Source: Tillandsia leiboldiana (taxonomy: Eukaryota; Streptophyta; Magnoliopsida; Poales; Bromeliaceae). From it: a stretch of DNA of 64,000 bases. The stretch spans positions 24,440,838-24,504,837 of the forward strand of contig CM055067.1 in the NCBI GenBank assembly GCA_029204045.2. Reading direction: 5' to 3'. The position numbers and the translations under genes were made by a program. This document shows, one piece after another, positions 46,083 through 58,739 of this stretch. Under the pieces are notes generated by a model. The model saw nothing but the letters and a program-made list of their open reading frames with translations. It did no database searches and was not told where the DNA came from. How positions within the stretch are numbered: the first letter of the stretch is position 1; each line of letters starts with the position of its first letter.

Positions 46083-48487
46083 TCACTCACACCTTAAAAG
46101 AAGTTTCGTCCTCGAAACTTGAACACACCAGGAATCCCATAAATAGGGAAAGTGCCCAACTATGTCCGACTTGCACTCCCAAATGGCTTCGCGCCCCTCA
46201 TGATCCGCTCGTTTCTCTCTGGCACTAGGAGAGATTGCAGTTTCCCCGCCGGGCGCTGACGTTCGGCCTTTACTCGATGACCGACCCGAAAGCGAGCCAC
46301 GCGTTGTGCTACATCCCTTGTCAATTTAAGCCACCAACAGTCTGCTGTTGATCCGTCCTGCTACGTAATCGCGGTTACCGGTATGTCTCCTGTCTGACCC
46401 TTGCCGCTCCAGGCGTTGACTGCTCCTTTTTTTTCTTTCCGGAGTGATCTTGATTGGACGCATCGTTTCCTTGAGTTGCTTGGTCGTAAAGGCCTTAACT
46501 CTTGCGTTCTTCGAAGTCCTCCGGACGTTTGGCCGTCCCAAAAGCTCACCCCGCGATGCCCAAACTCACACCTTTGGAGTTTGGCCTACCCTCTCTGGTC
46601 CCTGAGGGTCTGTAAGGTCACCCGAAGATGTTCCCCGCAAGTTGACCCAAAAAGGGTCGGGAAACTTTGGTCATCACACCCACGAACACCGTTGGGGCGC
46701 TCAATAATCCATCCCCGAAGCGATGACACGCGAAACAACATATGTCTCTTGGTGAAACTCGGTGGTAACCCTCAACGAAAAACTACCGGACGGAACCGCC
46801 CTAAGATTTCAGACAGACGACGGGCTCGACCCGCCCGGCAACCCTACCGTTCCGTCCATCTTGATCGAAATTAATATGAGTACGCCTGCTTCTCGACTTG
46901 GAGTTCCCTGATATGACGCCACTGGTTCGCGGACCATCTCTGACGGTGTTGAGCAGTCAGCAACCAAAGTCTTGCGATGCGTCGAGGTACCCCGGTCCTA
47001 CTACCAAACCCGGACCGACGGCCCTTAAATGCCCAGACTAACCCGACAACAAAGGGGGAGGCCACACTAATACCCTTACAAAAACTCCGGGATGTGCCAA
47101 TCCAACTAGCCGGGTCACCGCCTACAAGTAATCCTCCTTTGAAAACGATGAACCCACCCGTCGCCAACACGGACTACTTCCGCCCGTCACCAACACGACT
47201 ACTAGCTCGGAGTATAACCACCATCCCGGATTGTCCGCTCCGACTGTCCGTCCTACCGAGGCGACGGTCAAAACTAAAGCTAGGTTTCAGCCCTGAGACC
47301 TACCACAAGGTCTACCCCATAGAGAAAGCTGAAAGCAGGGCATCCTAGCCGAAAGTAACCGATGCCAGAGCGCCATGCAGTCAACAACCCCTCGCCGATC
47401 AGTACTCCTTCACAATCACTAAACTCGCAACCCAAATCCTCAAGGCTATACCTTGGTTATGGGAAGCTGGCGACGACAACCAAGGAATACGGTCCTACCT
47501 CCGTCTTGGTGCCGAAGGGGTGCGACACTCTGGTTAACCCCTACCGCTCGATCCTAATAATTGCCCCTCCAAGCACCATGCACCGAACCGAGCTGCACAC
47601 CCCCAGACCAAACGCTCCCTTTCCCAACTAGGAGTATTCTAAGCTCTAGGTCTGCTCACCCAAAATCGAGCCCAAACGAACAAAATTTGCTAGCCCCGGG
47701 GGCCTCATTTCTCAAATCAAAGGAGAACCCCAAGGCCCCATCTCGACGATTCCTACCACCATCGCGGTGTCTACCGCAAAAAGCCGAACTATGGGTGACA
47801 ATCATAAGGGAAGAATCCTCATTCCCACCCATACCTTGTCCAAGATGCAAAAGAATCGGTCGACTATCTGCTGTAACTTAAACCCAGTAGACCTAGAAGG
47901 TACCATTTAGACAAGAGGCTACCCAGTACTCACGACCGACAAACGGCCGACTCACTAACAAACACCGTCGGATTACTCTACCCCCAGTCGCCGTCACTAA
48001 CGACAACCAGCACGTCGGCAGAGGGAGGGGTTCGAAAAACAAAAGCCGGCGCAACGATCTGCTGTGATAACAGCCGCACCAAGTGCATGAACAACGTCAG
48101 CAGGCCCACCGTGTCCCGTGCTGGTTGCTTAATCCATTGATTCCTAGCAACCATCAATACCCCGGTGGCAGCCGGCCTCGACCCCAGCCTCCAAACCAAC
48201 ACGACTAATCAAGCCAAAACAACACGACTACACGAGCACGCCGACCCAGCTAAACCGGGAAACAAAACTTAATCTGCAACCACACACAACACAAGTCAGC
48301 TCTAGCCTCCTGCTAGCATAGCACTCAAACAACTATCGAGAAAAGGGACCTATACTTTCCCCCCGGTCACTCGCGTTCTACACTTCTATGCCATTCATTT
48401 TATTCATTTGTAGCTAAGTGAGGTATCTTTGTGGATGTCGGGCACAAACTGTTGTGATTGAAGAAAGTCTCTGATACCATCTTAATC
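46083..48487 (-). other. Internal region of D, second copy
   Basis: 2405 bp, PBS at 48467-48479 on the minus strand. Collinear with 39935-42342. The differences I find are nearly all one-base indels (for example in A or C runs near 47090, 47550 and 47670) with almost no substitutions. Holds the second copy of the pol remnant at about 46098-46343. Confidence 0.75.
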
Positions 48488-51400
48488 TGTCACGCCCCGG
48501 GGGATTATTTTTGCGGAAACGAATTACAAAAGGTCTGTATTTTTTTTTTGAAAAACCTTTTTCCCCAGCACGTGCCCAGATCCGCCGCATATACAGGATC
48601 ACTCTACAAACGGACAGAGTCTCCCCTGTATATGCACGGCGTCACGGTTTGTACAATGTTCGATAACGAGTAAACATTCAATCACAACAATCCTAACATA
48701 CAACCATTCACAATATGCTGAATAAACTCACGGCCGATTAGTTTGAAAGGATAAAACCCACAGTTGTTGAAACGGCGCCCACCCGGCACCCATATTTTGA
48801 AAACCCATTTTCGAAAGCAACATAAACTCAGGGGTTTGGAAAACAGTGCCCACACGACACTTAGGTTTTGAAATCCATTTTCGCAAACCATAAATCCACA
48901 AGGTTTTGAAAACAGTGCCCACACGGCACCCGAGTTTTGAAATCGTAGTTTTCGCAATATGTTCTTTTATTTGCTATTTTATTTTCCAAAGCGGCCCACA
49001 GAGATGTAAAGAAAACTAAACAATTCGTTTGTCACCATACCGACATCCACACCGACCCCACGAGGGTATCGAGAACCATCCACAGTCTACAAATAATAAA
49101 TGGAATGCGAAAGTAAGAGGTAAAGTACTGTTCCGGTCTCCTGGGACCCAAAACCTCTAGCCGCGGCCTCACCGTCGCCTAACTCTCCCCCCTGTAGGAA
49201 CCCTGTCGCAAAGTGGGAAGTCAGCGACTAAACAAAAGTGATAATAGTAAAGCAGGTAAAGAAAACGTCCAACCGTAGTCTATCCGGAGCAACCACCCTC
49301 GCAAGGGAAAAGTAAATCAAACACCTGTAAACCTGCAATACCCGATCCCGTCGGACAACTAAACCGACGGATCGCACCGCGCCCAAGTCGGACAACTAAA
49401 CCGAATGGGTCGCACCGCTCCCACGTCGGACAACTAAACCGACGGGTCGCACCGCTCACACCTTGGCGCATCCAAGCCCCACAACTAAAGAGGCCCCACG
49501 CCGTCCTGTGGGTATACACGGGTCATGGACCACTTTTCCGGAAAAGCGCACCCTTCGCGGTGGCCAAACCGCGGGTGCGCGTGTTGCAGCCGAGCATAGT
49601 AACCGTGAACAATATATATATGTGCATGTATGCGAACCATGTGAGACAATATATATATATATATCAATGTATGAGAACCGTATGAAACATATATATTCAA
49701 TCATAAGAACCGTAAAGCCATAACGAATAATTGATGCCTCCCTACCATGTTTAACCCAAGTGCACATAAGGTTGACCCCGTCCAACAGAATAGAACTAAA
49801 TGCTAAGGCTTAAGAATAAAAACCCACCTCGAAGTAAGTCGAACGAAACACTTGGGACATCCCGCGCCCTTGAACGACAAACGGACCTGACAGGAAATCC
49901 CCAGAGAGTACAAATCAATAATCATCCAATTTTCCCTGGAAAAACGTGTTTAATCCGACACCGCCGATGAATCGAGCACTTTGCCGATTCTCGGGTCAAA
50001 AAGCGAAGATCTATTCAAAGGAAGTCAACGGATTCCGAACGAAAGGTTCGGAGATCAGGTGAACGCTGTCCCCAACAGCCCATCAAGCTACAATTACAAT
50101 TAGACCCCCGGGCTTTGCCAAAACATCACTATTATTCACAAAAACTTACTAATTAATCCACAACTTTTAAACCGGGAATCTTTAAACCAAAATAATATAT
50201 CAGCAAATAGATTTTGACGTGCCGGACCTCGTGCTCACAGTTTGAGAGCAAGCCGGCAAATGAAATACAAGTTGGCCCATTCTTAAAGTGCATTAAGGCT
50301 CACAATTGCATAATCAAATTTTCTATTAAGTCATATCCAGTTTTAGTGTGAGCATCATGCTCAGGGGTATCCAAAAGTATAGAGGCTCGCCTCTGGACCT
50401 CTGCAGATCCACCCCATAAGCAGCCATGGCACGCGATCCCAACTCGTACATATAAGGAGCTTAACTTGGGGCTCTTACTATTCCACAAGTTCCAGACCCT
50501 AACCAAAGTGAGCACAAGTTATAAGACATCAAGAAGACGAGGAGGCTCACCTACGGGAGGTCGTAGCACAGCTGGTGATGTTGCTGGAGCAAGAAGATCC
50601 CAACTCGGACCTTGATGGAGCTCAAGTTGGCCGATGTCACCTTCCACTCGGTTAATCTTCAAACAAAGGTGAGCACCACCTTTGTGGGACTTCCAGGAGT
50701 GGAGTAAGCCTCAGCCTATCAAGCTTGGTAGCCCCCTGTGCTTCTCGACCCGAGGAAGAAGAAGAAGAGCTCGGATTAGCCCATTAATGGCGGTTCGGGA
50801 ACGGGGCTGCATGGGTTGCATGCAAGTGGACCAAAAGCAAGCCCAAGGTGTCAGAAGACTTACCAGGCTTGGCCAGCGCCGGAGGAGCGACGACGGCGAT
50901 GGGGCGGCGTTGCTCGGCCAACCTCAAGAACCCGCAGGCTAGGGTTTGCTCCCCCGCACTCCATGCTATACCAAACCCTCCCAACTCCGTGGGACGTCCT
51001 CTAGGAACCAGCAGAAGGTTCAGGTCGTCTTGGTTCCAACGCCGGAGCTCTGGAGGCCGCGCGCGCCGAACCCGTCCAAGAACTAGGGTTCCGGCGACCC
51101 ATATGCAACCGCCGGCCATCCGGCAGTCCGGGGGCCTCGGGGCTTCACCTGGGTCACCCAATTAATGTCAGAAGCCGGCTGCTAGGGTCCAAGTCACCAA
51201 GAACCCAACCAAAGTTGAGACCCTACCTCGCCGGACTCGAGGGAGAAGGAGTTGGCAGCCCGGCGGCGCGCGGTGGAGCTGGGTGCCAGTGCTTCTCAGG
51301 TCGCGATCCCAGAGACGAGAAGGGACTCCAGATGCAACTTGGAAGGTTCCTAAGCCTTCTTGATCGTTCCTCCTCAACAAAGCTCAAAAGCAAGGTTGCT

Positions 51401-52232
51401 TTTGCTTCTCCTTGCCTTTCCCGGCGAGGGGACGCGGCGGCCGGCGGCGCTACGGGTATAGCCGTCGGCGCATGGGCAGGGGAGGCCAAGAAGCTTTCTC
51501 TGGTTGCGGCTGGGTAGGTAGCGTTCCCGAGCTAGGGCTCTACGGGTTTTCCTATGTATAGCAATGCAATGAAACGCATCTAGCCCCCTCTACTCTTGTT
51601 ATTTAGGGCTGAGTCCCTCACCGAGTTTGAGTTTCGCATTCAGGTCCCTCCCCAAGAGTTTTCACGAATTCCGGAGCATAAAAAAATAGGGCTTATATGC
51701 AAAATACCGGGATTTTTCCCATAAATCACGCTTTTCGAGACAACCGGGTTGTCAAACTGAAATTCCGTCAACACCATTGCGTCCAGACCATCGAAACCGA
51801 TCAAAACGACTACCTGAATCACTATGTTCGGAATCCGAACAGTGAATAGGTCAGCGTTTCACTCAAAGGAGTCCCGAAATTGGGGTTACTGTTCATCTAC
51901 AGTAATTCACTAAAGTGACCTTGTGCGCAGACCACTGATACATTGGTCGCGACAATCGCCCGCTTCTTCACTGATTTCTGGAAAATCCGACCGACAGATT
52001 GAAATGTGCTGAATATGAATTTCGCTCAGTTCGACGAGACGATCACAACGGTCATCTCGGATTTCCAAGATTACGTCCGGATTAGAAGATAGCCTTTTTG
52101 TCTCGTAAATAGTGCTACTTGCACACTGGCGATTGACCAAATAGGTCAACATAGGTCTTTTGAATTCAAAACCAACTCAAATTTCACCTTTAATCTCTTT
52201 ATTAGAAGAATAAGATATTTCGAATTACTACA
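48488..52232 (-). repeat. LTR 3 of gypsy D
   Basis: 3745 bp, about seven differences from LTR 1. Followed directly by the target duplication CGAAG. Confidence 0.92.
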
Positions 52233-53271
52233 CGAAGGGTATTAGTTCATGTGCAAATCCAATCCGGATCCAAGCCTATTCTGATCCGGATCCCGAACAT
52301 TGGATGTTGCTGAAATTCATGAACGATCCGGATCGGGAAGTTCAATCCGAATCCCGAACCCTTGGTTTTCTGGAATTGTCTATCACGCTACGACGATCCG
52401 GATCGCAGTAAATCCGATCCGGATCGCCGTCCGTAAAATTTCCAGATAAGGTAAGTTTTTGATTCTTATCTCTTTCCAAAGGTTTCTAAACTATAAATAG
52501 ATATTTAGGGTTTCTCAAAACGTGGGAGCTACGGCTGATGAATTTATAAAACACTTGAGAGCAACCCTAGAGGCTAGGTTTTTATCGATCTTCTTTATAG
52601 CCTCTTTTAGGTCAATTCGATGGTTCTTTCAAGAACATATCTTTTGTCGAATTGATCTAATCTTTGCTTAGAGATTTCTTCTACGGTTCCTCAATGAGAA
52701 TCTAAGCAAAGGATCACCATCGAAGTCAATATTTTTATCGACTGAGTTTGCGTCTTGGATTCGACGTGGCATCGTGGATTCGGTGTGCTAAAGGCGTTTC
52801 GTGGATTCGAAACGTGTGCTCGTGGATTCGAGTGGCGTTCGTGGATTCGAACGTGTGCAGTGGACGTGCAAAATCGTTGGAGCGCGAGGTCCGAAGAAGT
52901 TGAAGGAGGGGTTAAATCCGTGGAGACGGTAATCACCTTGTTATTCTTCTTTTCTTAGTGGATTGTTATTGCGTGGACATCCAACCGGTCAGCGCAAGGT
53001 CCGAAGAAGCTGAAGGAGGGGTTGAGTCCGTGGAGTCGGTAATCACCTTGTTATTCTTCTATTCTTAGTGGATTGTTATTGCGTGTTGGTCCCGTGGTTT
53101 TTCTCCTGGATTGGAGTTTCCACGTAAATCTCGGTGTGCTATTTTAATTTTCCGCATTGGTTTTTATTTTGCACTGAGATTTGGTTTTATAAGTATTACA
53201 CCTATTCACCCCCCCTCTAGTTGTTTGATAGTACCTATTTAGATCCTTGTGGATCCTATAAAAACCCTGCA
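52233..53271 (+). repeat. 3' LTR of copia C, right part
   Basis: Continues the 3' LTR after D (first five bases are the D target duplication) and ends CCTGCA, one change from CCTACA in the 5' LTR. Hairpins 2-5 of the array are intact (near 52770-52860). The first has a stem change, CGTCG to CGTCT. Confidence 0.93.
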
Positions 53272-53276
53272 CAGAC
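53272..53276. repeat. Target-site duplication of copia C, right copy
   Basis: CAGAC, identical to 30630-30634. Confidence 0.9.
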
Positions 53277-56200
53277 AACATAATGCTTTAGAATGGTTAA
53301 CATGTTATAGACTTTCGCTTGATTGGGTCGAGAGTGTTTGAGGTTTGGTTGGTTGTGACAGTTGTCCTTGTTGCCTCTGAGACGCCGTGCAGCGGCGAGG
53401 GCATGTTCGACCTTGGATGAGGAGCCCGATCAGCGGGAGGCTGAATGGACGGAGCAGAGAGAGAGGTCTGAGAGTTACAGGCCCATGTAGCTCAGTTGTT
53501 GAGACGACGCGGGCCAGGATGAGATCATGGAGCGCGTGATGCGCGTGTCTGAGCATAGAGCATCGACTGAGGTATCGTGAGTAGTACCTCCGGCCGCAGC
53601 ATCGTCGACTTCGACCCTGATCGCATTGTGAGTAGTGCAGGAGCAGCGAGAGTTGCCAAGTGGTTGTTGTTCACTCGCCAGTTCCATCCCCTACAGATTT
53701 TGGGGCAGAGTTGGAGCCTTGGGAGGCCGAGAACTGGTTTGCTGTTTTGGAAAAGCTGGTTAAGGACTTGTTTATCTAGGTGCATTTGGTTGCGCACCTT
53801 TGGTTAGGGACGCCGAGTGTTGGGGGCGTCGAGTTTGTCCCGTTGGACCACCAGGAGAGTGGTTGAGGATTTGGAGTGAGTTTCTATGATTGTTGAGCAG
53901 AGTGCCCCATGTCGCCCAGGATGAGACTCAGGAGATTGATCATGTTTGAGAGGGGACTGCTTCGAGATGTTTATCATTTTGGGTATTCTCGGCGAGCGAC
54001 TTTTGATGCACTGATTGGGCATACTCGATGGATTGACGGAGGATCGGCGATCATGTCCGAGAGGACGAAGAGCGAGGGACCAGCTCTAGAGAGAGGCGTC
54101 CAGCATTGTCGAATTTGGGATAGTCGAGCGGAGCGAGGTTGCCATGATTCCAGCTATAGGATCATGAGCCTCAGAGGAGACAGAGACCAGGAGGTTCTCG
54201 ACAGTCGAGACACTAGCAGTAGTGCTAGGATGACTGTGTCTTTTGCGGTCGGCCGCATTCATCGCCATAGTGAGACCTCAGGCAGGGGCCATGCTTTTCA
54301 TGTGGATAGTTAGGACATTTTCAGGCAGAGTGTCCCAGAGTGGTACTCATGGATTTGCCGCTTGTGACGGCACCCCGCTACCCCTTGAGGATGTTGAGGT
54401 TCATCCGACTTACCGGCAGGCTGATAGAGCCGTGACGCCGGGACAGATAGAGCGTTGGCCACCAGCATCTAGTGGATGAGATTGTGCAGCCGGTTAGAGG
54501 ACGCCAGGATAGTGGATCGCGTCTTACCAGGTGTGGTTGCTTATGGTCATTAGAGTTGGAGCATGTTGATGCCGACACCGCTTGGGTGTGTTTTAGTAGG
54601 GCAGGGATAGCTTCGTGTGGGCTAGAGATGGACCGTTGGCTTGTGCACGTGAGGATCCGGTTCCAGATCATGTATAGCACATGGATGAGTTTTGCCAGTC
54701 CTGCCCAGTACAGTAGGACCTTGGATTTGATCCGAGAGTTGTTAGTCCTACATCAGCTCCGAGATGACGATATGAGGTTGGATAGGGATTGGATATCCCA
54801 ACGTTGTGTTATCCCGGATTGTCGAGAGAAGGACAATGACCCTTCGTGCACCTGGCCAGGAGGAGTGTGTTTATAGAGGATGCTAGAGCACGACAGAGGT
54901 TGAGTCGTGGTTGTATCGCTTCGTTGGCGACTACTGAGGAGGTGCCTACGGCGGCACCAGGACTAAGGAATATTTTATCGCCCTGTGATCTCGAGTGAGA
55001 GCCTACCAGAATTGGTTTCGAAGCCGCCGTTTGGTGAGATTGAGATCGAGATAGTGATTGACGTGGTTTTGGAAACCGCGCCAACTTCGGCAGCACCTCG
55101 TGGAGTATCACCCGTGAGACAGAGAGAGTTGTTAGCGCAGTTGCGAGATTTGACGGATCGAGAGGTCTGTGTGACCTAGTACCACGTCGTGGGGATACGA
55201 CAGTGAGGATCCGAGAGATTGATACTTGAGTTTGATGCCACACCGATGATACACGGTGGTGATGCCACGCCGTTGGTACACGGCCGTGATGCCACGTTGT
55301 GAGTGCACAACGGTGAGGGTTCTGTGACGGTTCGAGCACAGACAGGTTTGGTTTGTGTTTTGATTGATGCCCTTTTCTGAGATCGGTTAGCGCTATGGAG
55401 CCTTCCTCCCGAGGATTGTGCCAGACAGTGTTCTGAACCCGATAGGGACATTATAAGCTTGCAGCGCGGCGAAGTGGATAGACTAAGGCCCTGCGGCCTT
55501 TTGGATTTGAGGCATTGTGTGCTCCGGTAGTACTTGGACCGGGTTGTTGTACCGGCATGAGTTGAGCTCTACACTGAGTTGTTGTACCAGCCGTTGAGGT
55601 TGATTTATACAGGGCCGGTTGATTTGATTATATTCGGATTAGTTTCCGAGGTGACTTAGAGCACGAGGATCACTTGAGGTTAAAGCTGCAACTTCTATGA
55701 GAAGAAATTGTTGCCAAGCTGTGAGAGTTGCACTTGGACTTCGAACGATTTTGTGATTAGGCCATGTGATTACAGCTGCAAGAGTGACAGAGGACCCAAC
55801 GAAGAGTGATACCGTTTGGGTTGGGCCTAGACCTATGTTAATGACAGAGATTAGAAGCTCTTGGATGACGCAAGGCTAGTGTAGCTTGAAAGAGGCAAAG
55901 CTGAGGAAGATACCAGCATTGATCCGGATATTGCCGTGATAGAGAGGTCATGGAATTATTCAGAGATCCTTGAGCATGAAGTACAGGGTTACTCAGGAGG
56001 ACTTTGATTGAGGCAACGCCGGTGGACAGAGTTATTAGAGCTGTTGGATTGATATTCTATAGTATTATCCCGGCATGGACATTATGGACAGTATGCCTTG
56101 GTTAGGCGAACAGTGCAACCCTGGAATGAGGGGTTCGATTGTTGGTCACCACTTTTGGGAACTTGAAATTCGGATCTAAGGGTTGTGCGTGGTTTCCAAT

Positions 56201-56661
56201 ATTGGAAAATTTTTCCCCTGTGGATGGATGTGAGAGCTGCGTGTGGAACTTGAGCTTTTAGTTGCTAAGGAGCAACGGAGGTTTTATGCCAATGGCAAGT
56301 GTAGAGTTTTGGATTTGGAGATCGTGTTTTCTGGAAACCACTATTCGCTGGGATGCGAGGATTTGAGTTTACGCGGGAAGCTTGGTCCGCGAGTATTTTA
56401 TCACCCGCTTGTTTTGGATCTCACTTCTTTGGCAATTGGCGAGGATCTGAGTCATCAGGAGCTACCGATGCAAATTATTGCTGGTGAGACAGAAGGTTTA
56501 TGCAGTCGGGTTTTTACCCAGAGCGAAGGTTCAGTGGAGCCATCATGATGAGTGTGAAAGGCCATTTGAGGGCCTGAGGATGAGTTCAGATTTCCGATCC
56601 CCATTGATTGAGACACCCTCCTGAGTTGTGGATTTATTCTGGTTTCGAGGACGAAACCTTT
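53277..56661 (+). pseudogene. Gypsy G gag-pol relic
   Basis: Plus-strand body of G after C. Near 53680-53860 the gag motif AENW..LEKL (then a WW-type region) is recognisable and aligns with the B gag on the opposite strand. At 54985-55179 a stretch with EIEIVIDVV, TAP and RQRELLAQLRDL matches the segment just N-terminal to plant gypsy RT, where AAPRGVSP stands for the usual APYRMAP. No RT catalytic motif, integrase or long frame survives. The region near 56640 is the FRGRN-type end of pol. Stops and frameshifts are frequent. It is longer than the inside of B (about 3.4 against 2.2 kb), so the two were deleted differently. Confidence 0.7.
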
Positions 56662-56676
56662 TTAAGGAGGGGAGAG
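56662..56676 (+). other. Polypurine tract of G
   Basis: TTAAGGAGGGGAGAG directly before TGTAGAGTAC. The same form as the B PPT on the other strand. Confidence 0.85.
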
Positions 56677-57321
56677 TGTAGAGTACTGGAACTTTGTTGA
56701 GTGTACCGACCTCGCGAGATGGCGTGGTGCGGAGTGATTGCCTTGGGCGTGTTCCATTTGGGCTTACAGATGAGTTCTGATTATTTCGGATCGACACAAA
56801 ATCCATCGGGGTGGAAAGTGAGTCAGCATCGTCAAAATTTGGAAGCCCAGTTGAATCAGTGATTTCGGGGCATTGAGTATTTGTGGAATATTGGTTTGGA
56901 TAGAAAACCGACTCCGCAGTCGCACGTAGGAATTTGGAAAGTGTTGAGAAATGTGTATTTCTTGTTTACAGCGGAGTTCGGGTGGATACGTACTGATGCG
57001 GAGGCCCCGAAGACAAAAAGTGAGTGGGACTTGGCAAGTAAGGATCTTCTTGTGAGAGTACCGGATTGTGGGATTGAGCACCGACTCCACCGTCGAGCTT
57101 TTGAGTGGGAAAAGCTTTGGACATGTGTACTTTATGTTTACAGTGGGGTTCGGGAGATCTTAGAGTGATGCAGAAGCTTCCGGGACAGAAAGTGAGTTGT
57201 CGGCGAGAGAACCTGAGCTTCAGACTTCGGATTTTGGCATTTGGAGGCTGAGTTACGGAATAGGTGTTTTGGTTCCGGAACTAGGCCTTGTGTTTCGGAA
57301 CCGAAGTGGGAGTTCCAGAAC
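56677..57321 (+). repeat. 3' LTR of gypsy G, left part
   Basis: Begins TGTAGAGTACTGG and aligns with the minus strand of H from 24113 leftward. It contains two imperfect copies of a segment with GACTCC and GTTTACAG. Cut after 645 bp by E. Confidence 0.85.
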
Positions 57322-58159
57322 TGTCACGCCCCGGGGGTTCGAATCGCGCGGAAGAGGAGCCACCGATGCCCCTGATTCAGCCATATATTTTTTTTTTGTA
57401 AAACATTACTCCCCGGCGCGTGCACAGACCCGCCGCATACACAAATTCGCTCTGCAAATGAGCAGAGGCCCCTTTGTATATGCACGGCGTCTCAACTACA
57501 AAGTGTCTCACAAGGCGTAGTACATACAATCTCTAACCACATCAGTTGGGGTCTCGTACACATACAACCAAACAATTCACGTGACATTCTAGCATTCACT
57601 TAGAGCATAGAGGCCGGTGTTTTGAAAGGATAAATAATCACAAGGTTTTGAAAGCGGCATCCACACGATGCCCTCGTTTGTGAAAACAGTTCGTAAACAC
57701 ATAAATCCCACAAGGTTTATAAAGCTTGGTGCCCACACGACACCCACGTTTTAAAAATAGTTTTCGCAAACGGTTTTCTTTGTTTTTCATCGTTCAAAAC
57801 GGCCGAGTAAGAGAGAACGTAGTATTCATTCAATTATTCAAAAAGAAAGGAAAGAAAAGGGCAACATCCACTTCGACCCCACGGGGGTGTCGCAATCCAC
57901 AACTAGCTACCATGAATAATAAAAGAAAAGGGAAAGAAGAGTCACTGTATCTGAAGTCACCCATAAATCAGATCAGCACCCTAACGTCCTCACCGGCGCC
58001 CTAGCACTCGCCCCTGGACGAACCTGTCACGAAGTGGGAAGTCAGTGACTAGAAATAGCATGATAAGCGTAGTAAACAAAGATAAGGCAAACCACAAACA
58101 CCGGAGCAACTATCCCTCCCATGCACCTTCCACCTTAACCACACCCTGTATCATTACGA

Positions 58160-58280
58160 CATCGGGCACCTTCCCCGATGCCCACCGCCGAGCACCTGCC
58201 TCACAAAGCAACATCGGGCACCTTCCCCGATGCCCACCGCCGAGCACCTGCCTCGGCCGCCGAGCACCTGCCTCGACGTC
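58160..58280 (-). repeat. Duplicated hairpin segment in E
   Basis: CATCGGG/CCCGATG inverted repeat (58160-58180 and 58212-58232) inside two copies of a 52-bp unit, then a partial third. It occupies the position of the TTTAGTTGT-loop hairpins of D. Confidence 0.65.
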
Positions 58281-58357
58281 ACCGCTCACACCCCCCACCC
58301 ATGGGGGCCCCCATTCCTAACGCCACCTCCGCGTGGGGTACACGGGTCAACGTACCA

Positions 58358-58404
58358 CTTTTCCGGAAAAGCACACCCTTGCGGTGGCCAAACCGCGGGT
58401 GTGC
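58358..58404 (-). other. Conserved palindrome plus hairpin in E LTR
   Basis: CTTTTCCGGAAAAG (58358-58371), then GCACACCC (58371-58378), GCGGT, loop GGCCAA, ACCGC, GGGTGTGC (58397-58404). Relative to D, one outer G-C pair has become A-T with pairing kept. Confidence 0.8.
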
Positions 58405-58739
58405 GTGTAGCAAATTTGAGCCTCAGATTGACATTGAGTATCATAACATAACATAACAGGGTTAGTGCATAAACAGAAGGAGACTGACAATTCCACCTTG
58501 CCCCAACATGCTATTTCTAACAGTTAAACCCCATTCCCGAAACCCCCGGGAACGTACCCACCTTGTGTGCGTCGTCCTGCGTTCGTCCAGTCCGCGTCTG
58601 TGCTCCAGTCGCCCACAGCGTCCCGCACTCCTGAAGGAACATAGGCAAATCGAGACTTAGAAGTCCGAAACTTACAACGACTCCCTACAGCGTGCGGCGG
58701 AGTTCTTCGCACGGCACCGGCCCGTGCGACGAACACCCT

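Larger units (their letters stand above)
36188..52232 (-). mobile_element. Gypsy D, minus strand, with three LTRs and two internal copies
   Basis: Order LTR (36188-39934), internal (39935-42342), LTR (42343-46082, with gap), internal (46083-48487), LTR (48488-52232), in a single TSD CGAAG. LTRs start TGTCACGCC and end ATTACTACA on the plus strand, so the element reads leftward. The outer LTRs differ at about seven sites in 3.7 kb. The internals hold PBS, decayed pol fragments and the pol tail only. It may be a true tandem formed by recombination between LTRs, or an assembly duplication around the 100-N gap. Confidence 0.85.
30635..53271 (+). mobile_element. Copia C: gag-only non-autonomous element, interrupted by D
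   Basis: LTRs of 1399 and 1398 bp (the right one split by D) with exact TSD CAGAC, a PBS and a PPT. Inside is a gag frame with two knuckles, then directly the 3' untranslated part. Protease, integrase, RT, RNase H and the second ORF of A are absent. Without D it is about 6.6 kb. The LTRs differ at about 16 sites by eye (about 1.1%), so it is younger than A. It resembles gag-only terminal-repeat retrotransposons of plants and must be mobilised by a related full element. Confidence 0.92.

Noticed and set aside
55235..55315. Short 27-bp repeats (GATGCCACGCCG-type) in the G body
   Set aside because: Only about three imperfect copies in decayed pol sequence; no support for a function.
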